A stretch of 64,000 nucleotides of DNA from Sipunculus nudus (GCA_026874595.1 CM049306.1:63866019-63930018), one strand, 5' to 3'; counted from the stretch's first letter, positions 13,416 to 26,367 are shown. Notes: generated from the letters alone by a model not told the origin. Numbers and translations: made by a program.

Positions 13416-14022
13416 ACAAGGGACCCATGGGTCACGGCGCTCAGCTGTTATATATGATTAAAAATTTGATTTTGAAATGAGGCACATGCTGGTTTTGTGT
13501 GGAAATAAATATAAGCTGTATTATGAGTTGTTGGTGTTTAGCTTATGTATGATTTTGATAGTTTCTTTGGAGACAGGGAAGAGATTGATTTCAATTATTT
13601 TATTAACAAATGGAGTGCTACTGTCATACAGATTTTGACTTGGCCATATAACTGATAAGCAGCACATATAAGATAAGAGTTTAACTATATATTAAAATTT
13701 AATAACAAATATTGTGCCAAATATAATTTCTATTAAAAATAATAAGAGAATCATATGATTTTTTAAATAAAATATAACTGAAATGATTTTGAAAATAATA
13801 TTATAGAATATATTCATGAATGCATTCATGAATACATTTTGAAAGTATTTGCACTGGTATTCAAATACTTTCATTTTTACCTGAATTCCCATTCTTATGC
13901 AAGAAATTTTATAATGGAGTACATATTCATATTCATATTCATATACATTTGCAAAGTATTCGCACCATGTCTGGTATTTATTCAGTTTTAGCCAAACAAT
14001 GATGTTGAGAATCCAGAATATA
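13416..14022 (+). repeat. E2.6 5' fragment
   Basis: Begins with the E2.6 head 'acaagggacccatgggtcac' and follows the family for about 600 bp, then breaks at 'gagaatccagaatat' where the next element's head starts. The minus-strand 114-codon frame at 13,692-14,036 is AT-rich and not gene-like. Confidence 0.65.
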
Positions 14023-14963
14023 AACAAAGGACCCATGGGTCACGACGCCCAGCTTAAGTTCAAAATTTTTGCAAATGCAAAATATGAAAAATATTCTATT
14101 GTAATGTTTTTCATTTAGATAAGCATATGAGAGGAAAGGGCCCTCCTACTTGGTTATAGTAAAGTTTTCAATATGTGATTGCAAACTAATACTCTGACAA
14201 GACTGTCATGAAGAAAAACAGTTAAAGTTTTGAGATACTGTGATGCATATGAAAATTTTACAGATGGACAGGCAAGTGGACAGAATGGACTAATACCTTT
14301 TTTTTCACTTTCAAGGGAATAATGCATTTAAGTTTATATATATAAGCCTATTTATTTAGCATATCCACTTTTTTCATTTATAGTTTTTATCTGATTCATT
14401 TTTTTTTTTATTTACAAGTGTTATAAATTTGTAATATAAAAACTGAAAATATAAGTTAAAATATTAGAATTCTAAGTTGCAATCATTATATATCCAGATT
14501 GTAGCTCATATTGGGTCATATTATGCATACACATATATTTTATTATTTTTAAATCAAATGTTTAAACTGAATGTAAAAGACTAGATGTGTCGGAATGACA
14601 CGAATGCCCCCGCCTGGGGCAAATTAGAAACATCTGTTAAATTTTGTAAAATTTTTTAAGTTCAGGAAGTGTTGTATGGTCAAAAGTAGGTCAACAAGGG
14701 CAAAATGCAAACTCGATCTGTAAAGGATCATTTTCAAGCAACACACCAAAAATCAGGCCAGTATCTGCAGGCATTGTGAAAAAAGTACATATATGTGCAT
14801 TTTTCATGAAAATTTCTGTCTTTCATGAAATTTTCTATGTTCAGGATCTGTCATATGGTGAAAAATAGGTTAACTGGGACGAAACGCGAACTCGATCTGT
14901 AAGTGGTCATTATGTGCCCACAGACCAAACATTAGGCCAGTATCTGTAAGCATTGCATTGTGA

Positions 14964-17900
14964 AACTAGAATATTAGCAAAAGTTGATAATTATTTATAA
15001 ATTTAAATTGGAGAGGTATATACCATGTTTCATAACAATCCACCAAATGCTTCCTGAGAAATAAGCTCCTAAGTTTTTTTCTATACTAAGCTCTGGGACC
15101 TTGAAAAGTAGGTCAAGATCACCCATCTTTGAACTTGACCAAGATTTTGTAAATATAATGCAATAGCACTGAAGAAATGAAGTTCCTGTGTTGAACACCT
15201 TTGGAGATATCCTGCACAAAAGGCCAAAATTGAAAAAATCCGATAAAATTTCATTAAAAATCAGAAATTGCAGGTGGCGCCACCAAAATTGTGCAGCACA
15301 TACAGACCATCAGTCCCAATGACCATAGTAAGTTTTGTGAAAATCCACACAATGGTTCCTGAGATATAAACTTCTGAGTGTTTTTCTTTAATCAGCTCTA
15401 AAATGTAGAACAAGGGACCTATGGGTCACGACGCTCAGCTGTTATATATGATAAAAAAATATTATTTAGAAATGAGGCACATGCTGGTTTTGTGTGGTAA
15501 TAAATATAAGCTGTATTATGAGTTGTTGTTGTTAAGCTTATGTATGATTTTGATAGTACCTTTGGAGACAGGGAAGAGGATTGATTTCATTTATTTTATT
15601 AACAAATGGAGTACTATTGTCACACAGATTTTGACTTGGCCATATAACTTATAAGCAGAACATATAATATAAGAGTTTAACTATTTATTAAAAAAAATAC
15701 AAATATTGTCCCAAATATAATTTTTATTAAAAATAATAAGAGAATCATATGATTTTTTAAAATGAATTATAACTGATATGATTATTAAAATAATATTAAA
15801 GAATATATTCATAATTGCATTCATGAATACATTTTGAAAGTATCTGCACGAGTATTCATATATTTTCATTTTTACCTGAATTCCCATTCTTTATGCAAGA
15901 AATTTTATAATGGAGTACAAAATCATATTCGTATTTAAATACAATTACAAAGTATTTGCACCATGTCAGGTATTTATTCAGTTTTCACCAAACAATGATG
16001 TTGAGAATCCAGAATATACAAAATTCACACATTTAAATAATGATCATAAGTACCTGGTTTTATGGCTTTTATTTATATTAAAAAATAACTGTAAAAAATT
16101 CATTTTGGACTAATTTCACATCAATGTACACACTAGACACAGCAGGAATCTAGATTAATATTATCAACTGCATCTTTGTCTAATTTCCTTCATATGATCC
16201 CTAATGATTAGTAATGAATAATATGATTTACTTCTTTATCATTAAAATTGAACTGAAAAATGCCATAGGTGACTGCATGGTGTTATTTGGAATATGTGAC
16301 ATTCTACCCATCGATACAAGATTCTTATATCATCAGTAACTGCAAGTTAATTTCCTGTTATTAACAAATTCCTTTTCTATTTTTCTTTAATTTGTTATTA
16401 AAAACCAATAAAAATTTATTAATTTATTGTTTTTTGTTATGTTGTTGGTTAAAACTACTAGATGAGTTGGGTTGGACACCTGGATCAACTGTGGCTTGCC
16501 ATAAGCTGCCTGGATTCCATGTATGCCTCGCCTCAAGCGTGCATAATTTGATGAAAGGTCAACAAGGTCAACATACATGTGACTCAAGAGGGGCTGGAGA
16601 GAGCCAAAGTCTGACAGGGTCTCATAAAAAACATTAATAAAAGCTACAATTTTTGGCCAATTTCTTTCAGCTTTCTAAACTTAAAAGCTGAAATGCTTAT
16701 GTGTACATGATATGAAAATTATATCAACAGTGCTCACGGGAAACAAACATGCCATGGTCACAGTTGGGCAAAATTTAAGGTACTAATTTTATATTTATAC
16801 TAAATAAAATTTGAAAAATTCAGAACTAATTTTGGGTATTCAATTGAATCTTGATTAAATAATGTTACATCCCTGACAAAAAAATCTCTAGCTTCAGCAA
16901 TGCTCTTGTTAAGGGAGTAAATATATTTCTTGATTTTTTACAAAGTGCATTATGTTTGGGCCCATAACTTAAAACAATTACACAATACTGACATCATTCT
17001 GGCATGTGCATAGAGAATGAAAAATATGTATATTATTTATGATTAAAGTCAGATCAGTGGTTTTGATATTAGGCAGTCTTGAAGTGTAACAATGGGTTTT
17101 TAATGGAAAAATGAAGTTTTTGATTAATATCTCGAATGTCCTAGTGACCAAATTCTTGGCATGGTAGGGCATTTTGGAGACATCTAACTGTATGCCGAAT
17201 TTAAGGAACTTAGAGCTGAAGCTGGGGAGCTGAGCTCTTGCAAACTGCATAACACCAGCTTGATGTAAACAATATGTTACATGGTGCTTGAAAACTTGAT
17301 TAAATCTACAGTTTTTTATCAACTGGTTTCAAATTTTTGGTGTTAACAGTTGAAATGCTAACAAAAACATGCTGTGAAAATTAAATCCACAGTACTTACA
17401 GGAAAAAAACGTGCCATGGTCAAAGTTGGGCAAAATTTAAGGTACCAATTTTTTATTTTTATTAATATTTTAAAAAATTTAAAAGATTTTCATCTAATTT
17501 TGGGTATACAATTTAATTTTAATTAATTAAAGTTATATTACTGGAAAAAAGGTCCATAGCATTAACATTTTTTGTGTTAAGTGATCAAATATCTTTTCTG
17601 ATTTTTTACAAAATGCATTATGTTTGGGCCCATAACTTTTTTAAATTAAATAATACAGACATAATTTCTGGCATGTACATAGGAACTATATAGAGGAATA
17701 TTTATGGTTAATATGAGGTAAAACAGATGAGTGGTTTTGATATTAGGCAGTCCTGAAGTGTGAAAATAGGTTTTAAATAAAAAATTGAGGTTTTTCCTTA
17801 ATTTCTCAAAGGAACGAAGTTGCAAACACCCAGTTTTCGGCTAGGTAGGAGATCTTGGGGACATCTAACATTATGCCGAATTTTGGATTCCTAGGTCTTA

Positions 17901-18256
17901 CGGTTTCAAAACGTGCCACATCTACGGACGGACGGACGGACGGACGGACGGACAGACGGACGGACGACGGACAATGGACCACGACTATAGCTCAGATGAC
18001 TTATAGTCAGCTGAGCTAAAAATGGGTCAAGGTCCCCATCTTCGAACTTGACCGAGATTTTATCAATATACATCTTCACTGATGAAATAAAAATTCCAAC
18101 GGTGAATCCTTTTAGACATATCCCGCTCACAAGGTTAAAGTTAACAGACGCGGAACAGACGGACGGACGGACAGACAGACACCGGACAGACAGATGGACA
18201 GACGGACAGCTTGGGTGACGACAATAGCCCATCAGCCTATGAGCTGTGGGCTAAAA
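14964..18256 (+). repeat. Second-level inserted repeat within R180
   Basis: R180 breaks at about 14,964 with 'actagaatattag' and resumes at about 18,257. The intervening element has tandem units ('gaacttgacc(a/g)agatttt' at about 15,133 and 18,045) and contains the palindrome GGTGGCGCCACC at about 15,273. It ends in a (GGAC)n tract (about 18,156-18,210) and a 3' hairpin TAGCCCA...TGGGCTA, then A's (about 18,225-18,256). It is split by an E2.6 copy at 15,410-18,021. Non-coding. Confidence 0.65.
15410..18021 (+). repeat. E2.6 element, uninterrupted full-length copy b (innermost level)
   Basis: Runs from the head 'acaagggacctatgggtcac' to the tail 'cagctgagctaaaa', about 2,612 bp, and serves as the reference length for copies a and c. 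The (GGAC)n tract is at about 17,927-17,970. Open frames of 60-114 codons inside it recur only as diverged, stop-interrupted translations in the other copies, so they are not conserved proteins. Confidence 0.78.
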
Positions 18257-20214
18257 ACTGCTGTACATGTGTATTTGTCATGAAAATTTCTATTTTTCAT
18301 GAATTTTTCTAAGTTTAGGAGCCGTAAAATGGTCAAAAGTATTCAACAGGGACGAAACGCGAACTCGATCTGTAACTGGACATTATCTGCCCACACACCA
18401 AAAATCAGGCCAATATCTGCAGGCATTGCGGAAAAAAGTCCGTACATGTGTATTTGTCATGAAAATTTCTATTTTTCATGAAATTTTCTAAGTTTAGGAG
18501 CCGTAAAACTGTCAAAAGTAGGTCAACCGGGACGAAACGCGAACTCGATCTGTAACTGGTCATTATCTGCCCACAAACCAAAAATCAGGCCAATATCTGC
18601 AGGCATTGCAAAAAAAAGTCCGTACATGTGTATTTGTCATGAAAATTTCTATTTTTCATGAAATTTTCTAAGTTTAGGAGCCGTAAAACGGTCAAAAGTA
18701 GGTCAACCGGGACGAAACGCGAACTCAATCTGTAACTGGTCATTATCTGCCAACACACCAAAAATCAGGCCAATATCTGCAGGCATTGCGAAAAAAAGTC
18801 CGTACAACTGTTTGATTTCGGAATGACGGAATGACGGAATGACGGACATGGGTAAAACTATATGCCCCGGCCACTTTGTGGCGGGGGCATAAAAATAATG
18901 CCACAACATGGCATCTACAAAATTATTCCTTGAATCCCTATTAAAAAGTTTTGCACATTGGAGTTTTCAGTACATGCTTAATTTTATTCACTGAAATAAA
19001 ATAAAAGATTCAGTAAATTTGATAAAATAAAAACATCTTTTCAAATAAAGTATACACACTGTTGGTTGAATGAGGGACAAACAATATCATTATGCTAATT
19101 ACAATCTCAGCTATAATTAATTACTGGAATTAATAGTCAATTTCACACCTGGTGAAGTTTTACTCTTCTGAAGTAAAGCATTACTTATCTGATGAACATC
19201 CACACTTTCATAGCAATACATCACTTTGTGGACACAATTAAATGTGCACTTTAATCATTGTAGCCCTGGTGGTACAATACTAAATCTAAAATGTAGCATG
19301 TCCATGAATAAAATAAAATACAGAAAATTATAACATTCATCTAGTTTATGCACCAGCTGGGGGGGGGGGGGGTGAGTGCAGGGCAGAGGGGAAGCCTGCT
19401 AGTAGTGGCCAAGCTGGGCCAAGGCAAGCTGCCTGGGGTGGGTTCAAAATTCAAGTGAAGGCTGTACTACTAGGTGGGCCACATGTAAACAACACTTGAC
19501 ATGGTGTATGAAAACCTGAATAAAAGCTTCTCTTTTCAAACAATTACTTTCAGATTTTAAAAGATTAAATCCTTATGTATATATGCTGTGAAAATCAAAT
19601 CAACAGTGCTTACAGGGAAAAAACGTGCCACTGCCAAAGTTGGACAAAATTTAAGGTATTGATTTTTTATTTATGCTAATAACTTGGAAAATTTGCAAAA
19701 TTCAGATCTAATTTTGGGCAAACAATTGAATCTTGATTAAATAAAGTTATATTCCTGAAAAAAAAGATTCCAGCTTCAGCAATTCTCATGTTAAGTGAGC
19801 AAATATATTTCCTGATTTTTAAAAAATTGCATTATATTTGGGCCTATAACTTCAAAATAATACCCAAAACTGACCTAATTTTTGGTATGTGCACAGAAAA
19901 TGTATGGAAGATTATGAATACTAAATATGATCAAAAACAGATCAGTGGTTTTGATATTAGGCAGCCTTGAAGTGTAACAATGGCTTTTTTATTGAAAACG
20001 AAGGTTTTTCCTTAATACCTCGAAGGAACTAAGTTCTAATGACCCAATTTTCGGTATGGTAGGAGATTTTGGGGACATCTAATGGTATGCAAAATTTTGG
20101 ATTCGTAGGTCCAACGATTTTAAAACGTGCCCTGTTTACGGCCGGACGGCCGGACGACGGACAAAGGACCACGACTATAGCTCAGATGACTTATATTCAG
20201 CTTAGCTAAAAATC

Positions 20215-20452
20215 AATATTTTCAATATTAATCATAGATAACCTGAAATCTAAGTGCCTAGGGGCATGATGTAACGGATGCTGATAAACTGATGCCAGGC
20301 TAGATGTATCTGCTTCGCACAGCTAACATATATGGTAAAATGACTCAATTCAATATTTATAATTCAGCCATAATTCATTCTTCGGAACCATAAAAGACAA
20401 TTATTATAAGAATTATTAAGGGGATTATTCTTGTAAAATATTAAACAAGGTC
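20215..20452 (+). repeat. ~235-bp repeat shared with 28.0-28.3 kb
   Basis: Nearly identical to 28,025-28,262 ('ccatagataacctgaaatct' or 'tcatagataacctgaaatct', 'ctgataaactg', 'caattattataagaattatt', ending 'gtaaaatattaaaca'). It lies directly before the CACTGAGTGAACT repeat. No gene. Confidence 0.6.
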
Positions 20453-21660
20453 TACAGGCCTAACGCGAACCTGTGCATTGGGAAATACACCAGGTATAAT
20501 GCTTCAATGCTGGACCATTACTTCTCATGTATATGAACAATGCAAGTACTAAACATTTTGAATAAGAAACAATTACACAAACATCACTGCTGGAATTCTG
20601 GCATGGGTGCACACAACACATAAATGATTGTAACTGGCACCACCAGTCTTGTATACAACAAAGCTATCACAGATATATACATATGCCCAATTTCAGACTG
20701 ATATATCAAACCCCTCCTGAAAATAAGCAGGGACACACACTGTGCAAAAATTATTGTAGGTGGCACCACCAGTCTTGTATATGACAAAGCTATTTGTTTT
20801 GTATATATATGCCCAATTTCAGGCTGATATATCAAATTCCTCTGTAGATATAAGCAGGCACATACACTGTGCAAAAGTCATTGTAGGTGGCGACACCTGT
20901 CTTGTGAATGAGAAAGCCATCAAAGACACATAGACAGGTCAAAATATCTGGCCAATACATCAAACTTACCTTGAGTCTGATGCATGGGGCTGACCAGGCT
21001 AAGGTGAAAAGGCAGTTGCCCTGAGTGAACTGTGACAAATTTGCTGGCTCAAGCCACTGCACTGAGTGCACTCATGACCTGCAGCTGGCTAGACTGAGTG
21101 AACTTTTGACCTGTAATTGGCTGCACTGAGTGAACTCTTGACCTGTTGCATAATCTGAAACATTTGGCAGCTGCCAAAGCTATAAATAAATTGAGGCTGA
21201 ACTTTGGTGACAAATCTGATGCAGTGGGAAGTCTGCCAACGCTATTAATAGAATGCAGCTACTGCACTGAGTGAACTCCTGACCCAAACCTGGCTGCACT
21301 GAGTGAACTCTTGACCTGTTGCCTAATCTGATACAGTTGGCAGTCTGCCAAAGCTATACATAGATCCAGACTGACCTCTAGCCTGTTGCAAAATCTGAAA
21401 TAGTAGCCACACCATTGCATAAGCTCATGCAGGGGCCCTGCCCTCAGGGGCATGACACCCATGAAGTGATCACATGGTGCCCATGAGGTGATCACATGCC
21501 TTGTGCTTGGCTGCACTGATTGAACTCTTGACCTATATCTGGCTGCACTGAATGAACTCTTGATCTGTTGCCAAATCTGAAACAGTTGGCAGTTTCTCAA
21601 CCTATTAAAAGATACAGACACAATCATGGCCTGTTGGTAAAACTGTTTACACATACTGAA
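20453..21660 (+). repeat. Second copy of the CACTGAGTGAACT repeat
   Basis: Matches 11,491-12,210 and carries extra tandem units. GCACTGAGTGAACT-type motifs recur between about 21,055 and 21,560, interleaved with 'cagttggcagtctgccaaag'. The 60-130-codon minus frames here are translations of the minisatellite. 21,661-21,826 holds nothing recognisable. Confidence 0.55.
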
Positions 21661-21830
21661 AGACTTTGGCTAAAATGCTTTTTTTTCAAGCTGATATATT
21701 CATAAACCTTTTATCAAAATATCTAGAATAATAAAAGATGCAGTCCTTTCATCATTAAAGGTCCAATAATTCTGCCAAAAATCATTCAAGTAAACTTGAA
21801 CAAAGGCCACCTAAGAATAATTTTTGTGCA

Positions 21831-24800
21831 ATGTTACACATGACACCGAACTGTTTTATGGCATCACTGGATCTGAAGGATGCTTATTATTCAGTTCCTG
21901 TAGCACAATGTTACCAAAAGTATCTCAAATTTAGATGGGAAGGTAAACTCTACAATTACACCTGCCTTCCAAATGGTCTCGTATCAGCACCCAGAATTTT
22001 TACAAAATTGATGAAACCTGTTTTGGCACACTTGAGATTAAAAGGACACATATCCAGTATTTATCTGGACGATTTGTACTTGCAGGCTGAGTCGGAATTT
22101 GTCTGTCAGAAAAATATCAGTGACACAGTTCAATTACTTACATCACTGGGGTTTTTTGTGCATGAACAAAAGTCTGTACTTAAACCGGTACATGCTATTG
22201 ACCATTTAGGGTTTACCTTAAATTCTCACACAATGGAGATCATGTTGACAGCTGAGAAAAAATCTAACCTGGTAAAATTGCTTACAGACAGGATCAGTGA
22301 GCCTCAGTGCACAATCAGGCAAGCAGCTAAACTGATTGGCTGCTTAGTTTCGGCTTTACCTGGTGTCCATTATGGTGAGCTTCACTACAGATCCTTAGAA
22401 ATTGAAAAAATCAGAGCACTGCAGTTAAGTAAAGGCAAATTTGATTCAAACATGGAATTTAGCCACCAATCATTAAAGGACATGAAATGCTGGCTAGCAA
22501 ACATTGACATGCCAAAACCCATAAATGTTCACAGTTGTGACTGCTCCCTTCAAACAGATGCATCAACCCAAGGATGGGGTGCAGTTTTCCAAAACATGAG
22601 TACTGGGGGTAGATGGGCTGAACATGAAACATCAGATCATACCGTAAAAGTCGTTGCAGAAGTCGCGACTTGTACTAGGAAATGGAATTCTAAAAACAAG
22701 AATTTTCTAGCAAAGTCAGGGTGCGACTTATAATACGTACTTATCTCGTCTCAGTCAGCTTTCCCGGTATGTGGGACAACGGCAGTTGAGCGATAATCGG
22801 CGATACTTCTAGCCATTGCTTTGTGAAACGTCTTTCCCCAATATTTTACACCTTTAACAATCTCTTATAAAAACCTTCCTTATATTTTGTGAACTGGTAT
22901 AATTCTCATTTTATTAACATGAAATACAAATTATAAATTTGCCCAGTTTAAGGCCTACCCGTTCTGACAAGTCGCAATTCAAGTGACACTTCCTAATCTG
23001 CGTTACTGTTATATCATGAATCAATTTGACGCATATGCCAGTCTGCCGCTCTTTGATGTACATTTTCTCTCCGTTTAATCTTTATGGGTATGCGTGTTAT
23101 TATGAAAAACTCGAGGTTCCATATCCGTTTATACATGTCAAGTTGCGTCAGATTCAAGCTTGATCCACTACAGACACGTCGTGAATTCTATTGCCTGTCC
23201 GGTTGATCGCTATGGTACCAGCTGACCTTTGAAGCCGTGTAGCGGAAGTTCAAGCCCCAGGTCACCCGTGCAATGACCTTTACATCCCCAGGTCAACTAA
23301 GCCTTCGTGACTAATATCCACAGTTATAAACTCCAATATTAAGAACCATCAGGTCACCGTCACCGTCTCGTGGTTTTCAAGCGTATTGGATAACAATATT
23401 ATAACGTTTCACGTGAGCTGCAAATATACGATTTGTTTCATGTTTTACCCGTTTTTCATTCATGACGATCGTATGTTCGGTCAACAATATGGCAGCACGC
23501 ATGCATTACGGTCAATCGTGCGTTGACGTATTCATGATTTTTTTTACGAAGACACATTAATAAATAAAATGAAATAACAAACACCATACAGATATATATT
23601 TGATTTACTGAAATTGCCACATACGTACCTAAATTCCACAGGAACCGGCATCGTTTGGTGTCATGACGGATCTGGTTCAACACGGCTGAGTTTGCCATAC
23701 ATCTAAGCCATTTGAATATAATAACTGATAGCGACGGTAATTGGGCTTTCCAGATATTATCAAAGAATAAAATCATTAGTCTCAGTAAATATAATACCCG
23801 TAAATTCAATCATGTTTATTTTACATTTAACTGACCGGTCAATAAAGCGTTCATTATCCCCTTGCTGACTGACATTTCAGTAATACTGTGCATGTGCCGC
23901 GCCTTGATGGTAAGTTGTAACAATTTATTCAAGGGTTACTTAATTCAGTTTTAGAGCCCTTTTCTGAAATTAGGTGAATAAATTCAATCTAAATTATTCT
24001 TTCCATCCTTCAGTTGTCTTCAATTCAAAATATGTCCAATGCGACGGATTGGGACTCGTCACGCGTGCGCAAACTAATCATAGTCTAATGAATCCACCAT
24101 ACTTATGACGATCTTTAACGATTTAAAGAGTTGCCCGATTGTGATAGTATTATTTAACTGGATAATTGCATTCTAATGTTACTTAACCTAGTAATAAACG
24201 GCAATAATGACATCGTTTCACAGCACAAAATGTTATCCGACGCAGCTGACTCTGGCACTGTACAAATCTCACTGACAATTGAACCCCGACTTTATATGTA
24301 ATGATTCTGTTTTTATTCCTTGAAAATAAGCATTGTATTAAAGTTGTCCAATTTATTTTATGTTTAAATGGTTTATCTAGTTTTTAAACCACAGTACTAC
24401 GGGGACGTTGGTTGTGGTCTTGCACCACAAGGAATGACACTTAAATTCCTTGAGTATCAGGTGGTTGGGACGCCTATGAAGTGCGGGTGCGACCTATATT
24501 ATGGACTTTTCCTGAAACCAAACTTGAACGGCTTTTCACGTGGGGGATCCTAAAAGTCGGGGTGCGACTTGTAATAAGGATGCGACTTCTGCAACGACTT
24601 TTACGGTATTAATGTTTTAGAACTAAAGGCTGCTCAGCTTGGTCTCAAATAATTCAAAGAGTACTTAATAGGTAAACATGTTCAGTTACAAATGGATAAC
24701 AGCACTGCAGTTGCATATATACAAAATATGGGGGGGAACTCGCTCATATTGCTGTAATGATATTACATCATCAATTTGGAACTGGGCTACTGAACACAAT

Positions 24801-25469
24801 ATTCACCTTAGTGCAACACATATAGCTGGTATACGCACTGTGGAAGCTGACAAACAAAGCAGGGTCTTTAATGACAGGACTGAATGGACACTTGATTCTG
24901 CTATTTTTAATACTCTGACATCTCATTTTGGTAAAATTGCAGTTGACTTGTTTGCCTCAAGGTTAAATTACAAAACAAGTGCCTATTTTGCATGGAAACC
25001 AGACCCTGGTGCCCAAAGAATTGATGCGTTTAAACAGTGCTGGTCAGGTAAACTAAATTATGCCTTCCCTCCTTTCAGCTTAATGAATCGGGTCCTGCAG
25101 AAAATACAGATGGACAAAGCAGACGTGTTAATCATTGCACCATTATGGGCGACTCAGACTTGGTTCCCAGTCATGTTGAGACTGCTGTGCAGGGAACCAG
25201 TCCTCCTACCACCTACCAACAAGATTCTCAGCTTGCCACACAAGGAGGGGATAAAGCACCCACTGTCACAAAAAATGAAACTGATCGCATGTCTGCTATC
25301 AGGGAAAGTCTGCAAAAGAAAGGCATTTCAGGTAAAACTGGAGAGATTATTTTGCAATCATGGCGAACCTGAACAAAGCGGCATTATGGTACCTACATCA
25401 AAAAATGGATTAACTTCTGTATTACACAAAATTTTGATCCACTACAACCAAATTTGTCACAGATCTTAG
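21831..25469 (+). pseudogene. DIRS reverse transcriptase/RNase H pseudogene
   Basis: Encodes the DIRS polymerase, which would copy element RNA and remove the RNA strand. Seen in 21,831-22,640: RT motif A (LDLKDAYYS), motif B (LPNGLVSAPRIFTK), the YLDD catalytic box and the first RNase H acid (TDASTQGWGA). The frame is then cut by a transposon. It resumes at 24,608 with the RNase H glutamate (VLELKA), a TAA at 24,650-24,652, MDNSTAVAYI, a 7-G run at 24,730-24,736 that shifts frame by one base, and finally ADKQSR. Removing the insertion with one TA rejoins the frame exactly (H-I-N-V across the junction). The C-terminal end overlaps the recombinase frame from about 25,145. The N-terminal RT and gag are absent. 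Confidence 0.9.
22642..24606 (-). mobile_element. 1,965-bp non-autonomous TIR transposon, copy 2, inside the DIRS RNase H
   Basis: Inverted, equal-length copy of 5417-7381, flanked by TA at 22,640-22,641 and 24,607-24,608. TIRs begin CCGTAAAAGTCG. I noticed only scattered differences, for example the single base near 22,962 versus 7,074 and a small cluster near 22,763 versus 7,255. This points to recent amplification. The same two non-matching open frames occur here on the opposite strands (24,368-24,553 plus, 23,456-23,809 minus). Near-identity keeps them identical in both copies, so that is not evidence of function. No transposase domain is visible. Confidence 0.9.
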
Positions 25470-26272
25470 CCTTCTTAACAGATTTATATGAATCAGGATT
25501 ACGCTATAGTGCAATTTGTACAGCCAGATCATCCCTTTCTGCTCTGATACAGTTGAATGATGGTACTACACTTGGGACTAATCTGCTTCTCAAGCGATTT
25601 ATAAAAGGTGTTTTCAATAGCAGGCCTGCCTTCCCAAAGTATCAGTTAACCTGGGATACAGACATAGTGCTAAAATACTTAAAACAGTTATCGCCACTCA
25701 GCAGCTTATCTCTGAGAATTCTCACACACAAGCTAGTTATGCTCATAGCACTAATCTCTGGACAAAGGTGCCAGTCCATTCACCTTATGGATATCACAAC
25801 CATGGCTAGGCATAACTCAGGAATTGTGTTTCATATTAACAGACTAGTAAAACAGACTAAGCCAGGAAGGGAACAACCACAGATTCTTTTGCCTCCCTTC
25901 CCTGATGATTGCAGACTTTGTGTTTTAACTGTCTTACATGAATTTTTAGCAAGGACCAGAACACTTAGGAGTAGTGATAGTTCAAAACTGTTTCTTAGTT
26001 TAAGTAAACCACACAAACCAGTTAGCAAGGACACTATTGCCAGGTGGATCAAGACAGTAATGTCAGATGCTGGAATAGATGTTAACATTTTCAAGGCGCA
26101 CAGTACTAGGTCAGCATCAACCAGTAAAGCTTTTGCTGCCAATGTACCCATCGCCACAATAATACGGACTGCTGGTTGGACCAATAAGAATACCTTTGCA
26201 AAATACTATCATAAACCCACAACTGAACAGGACGTTTATGCAATATCAGTACTTCACGCAGCTAGTAACTAA
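25145..26272 (+). pseudogene. DIRS tyrosine recombinase pseudogene (one internal TGA)
   Basis: Would integrate the circular DIRS cDNA by site-specific recombination instead of a DDE integrase. One frame runs from about 25,145 to 26,272, broken only by TGA at 25,370-25,372. The downstream 272-codon part (25,454-26,272) holds the catalytic set. Arg is in SGQRCQSIH (residue 105), the His-x-x-Arg box in HSTRSAST (H216, R219), Trp242 in AGWTNKN, and the nucleophile Tyr251 or 252 in AKYYHKP. The N-terminal part (ILQSWRT before the stop, YIKKWINFC after it) fits the SAM-like DNA-binding region. It overlaps the RT/RNase H frame by about 300 bp, as is usual for DIRS. Apart from that TGA it could be near-intact. 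Confidence 0.9.
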
Positions 26273-26361
26273 TATGTGTCACATAATAGGTACAAACTGG
26301 CACATTCCTGTCAACTATATACATGATGTATCACACACAAGTTTTGCACTTGGCAATTATT

Positions 26362-26367
26362 AATAAA
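26362..26367 (+). promoter_or_regulatory. Putative polyadenylation signal of the DIRS element
   Basis: AATAAA lies 90 bp after the recombinase stop codon and is followed by a T/GT-rich segment (26,370-26,398), the usual downstream element. It precedes the terminal inverted arms. Confidence 0.5.

Larger units (their letters stand above)
14581..18893 (+). repeat. 180-bp-period tandem element (R180), copy 1, itself interrupted
   Basis: The head 'actagatgtgtcgg' with '...cgaatgcccccgcc' and the tail hairpin ATGCCCCGGCCAC-TTT-GTGGCGGGGGCAT (18,862-18,890) followed by A's define this element. The repeated landmark AACTCGATC occurs at 14,709 and 14,889, then at 18,362, 18,542 and 18,722: exact 180-bp steps on both sides of a ~3.3 kb insertion. 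The full-length relative is at 29,711-31,265. A (GACGGAAT)n tract precedes the tail. No coding function. Confidence 0.78.
14023..20214 (+). repeat. Outer host repeat of a four-level nest
   Basis: The head AACAAAGGACCCATGGGTCA at 14,023 and the tail 'ctatagctcagatgacttat' with 'agcttagctaaaaa' at about 20,176-20,214 bracket a copy of the repeat also seen at 1010-3226. It is interrupted between 14,580 and 18,894 by a 180-bp-period element. The 1.2-kb copy shows the uninterrupted junction ('aaaagaaaataatgcc'). Joining 14,580 to 18,894 restores the match. No coding capacity. Confidence 0.7.
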
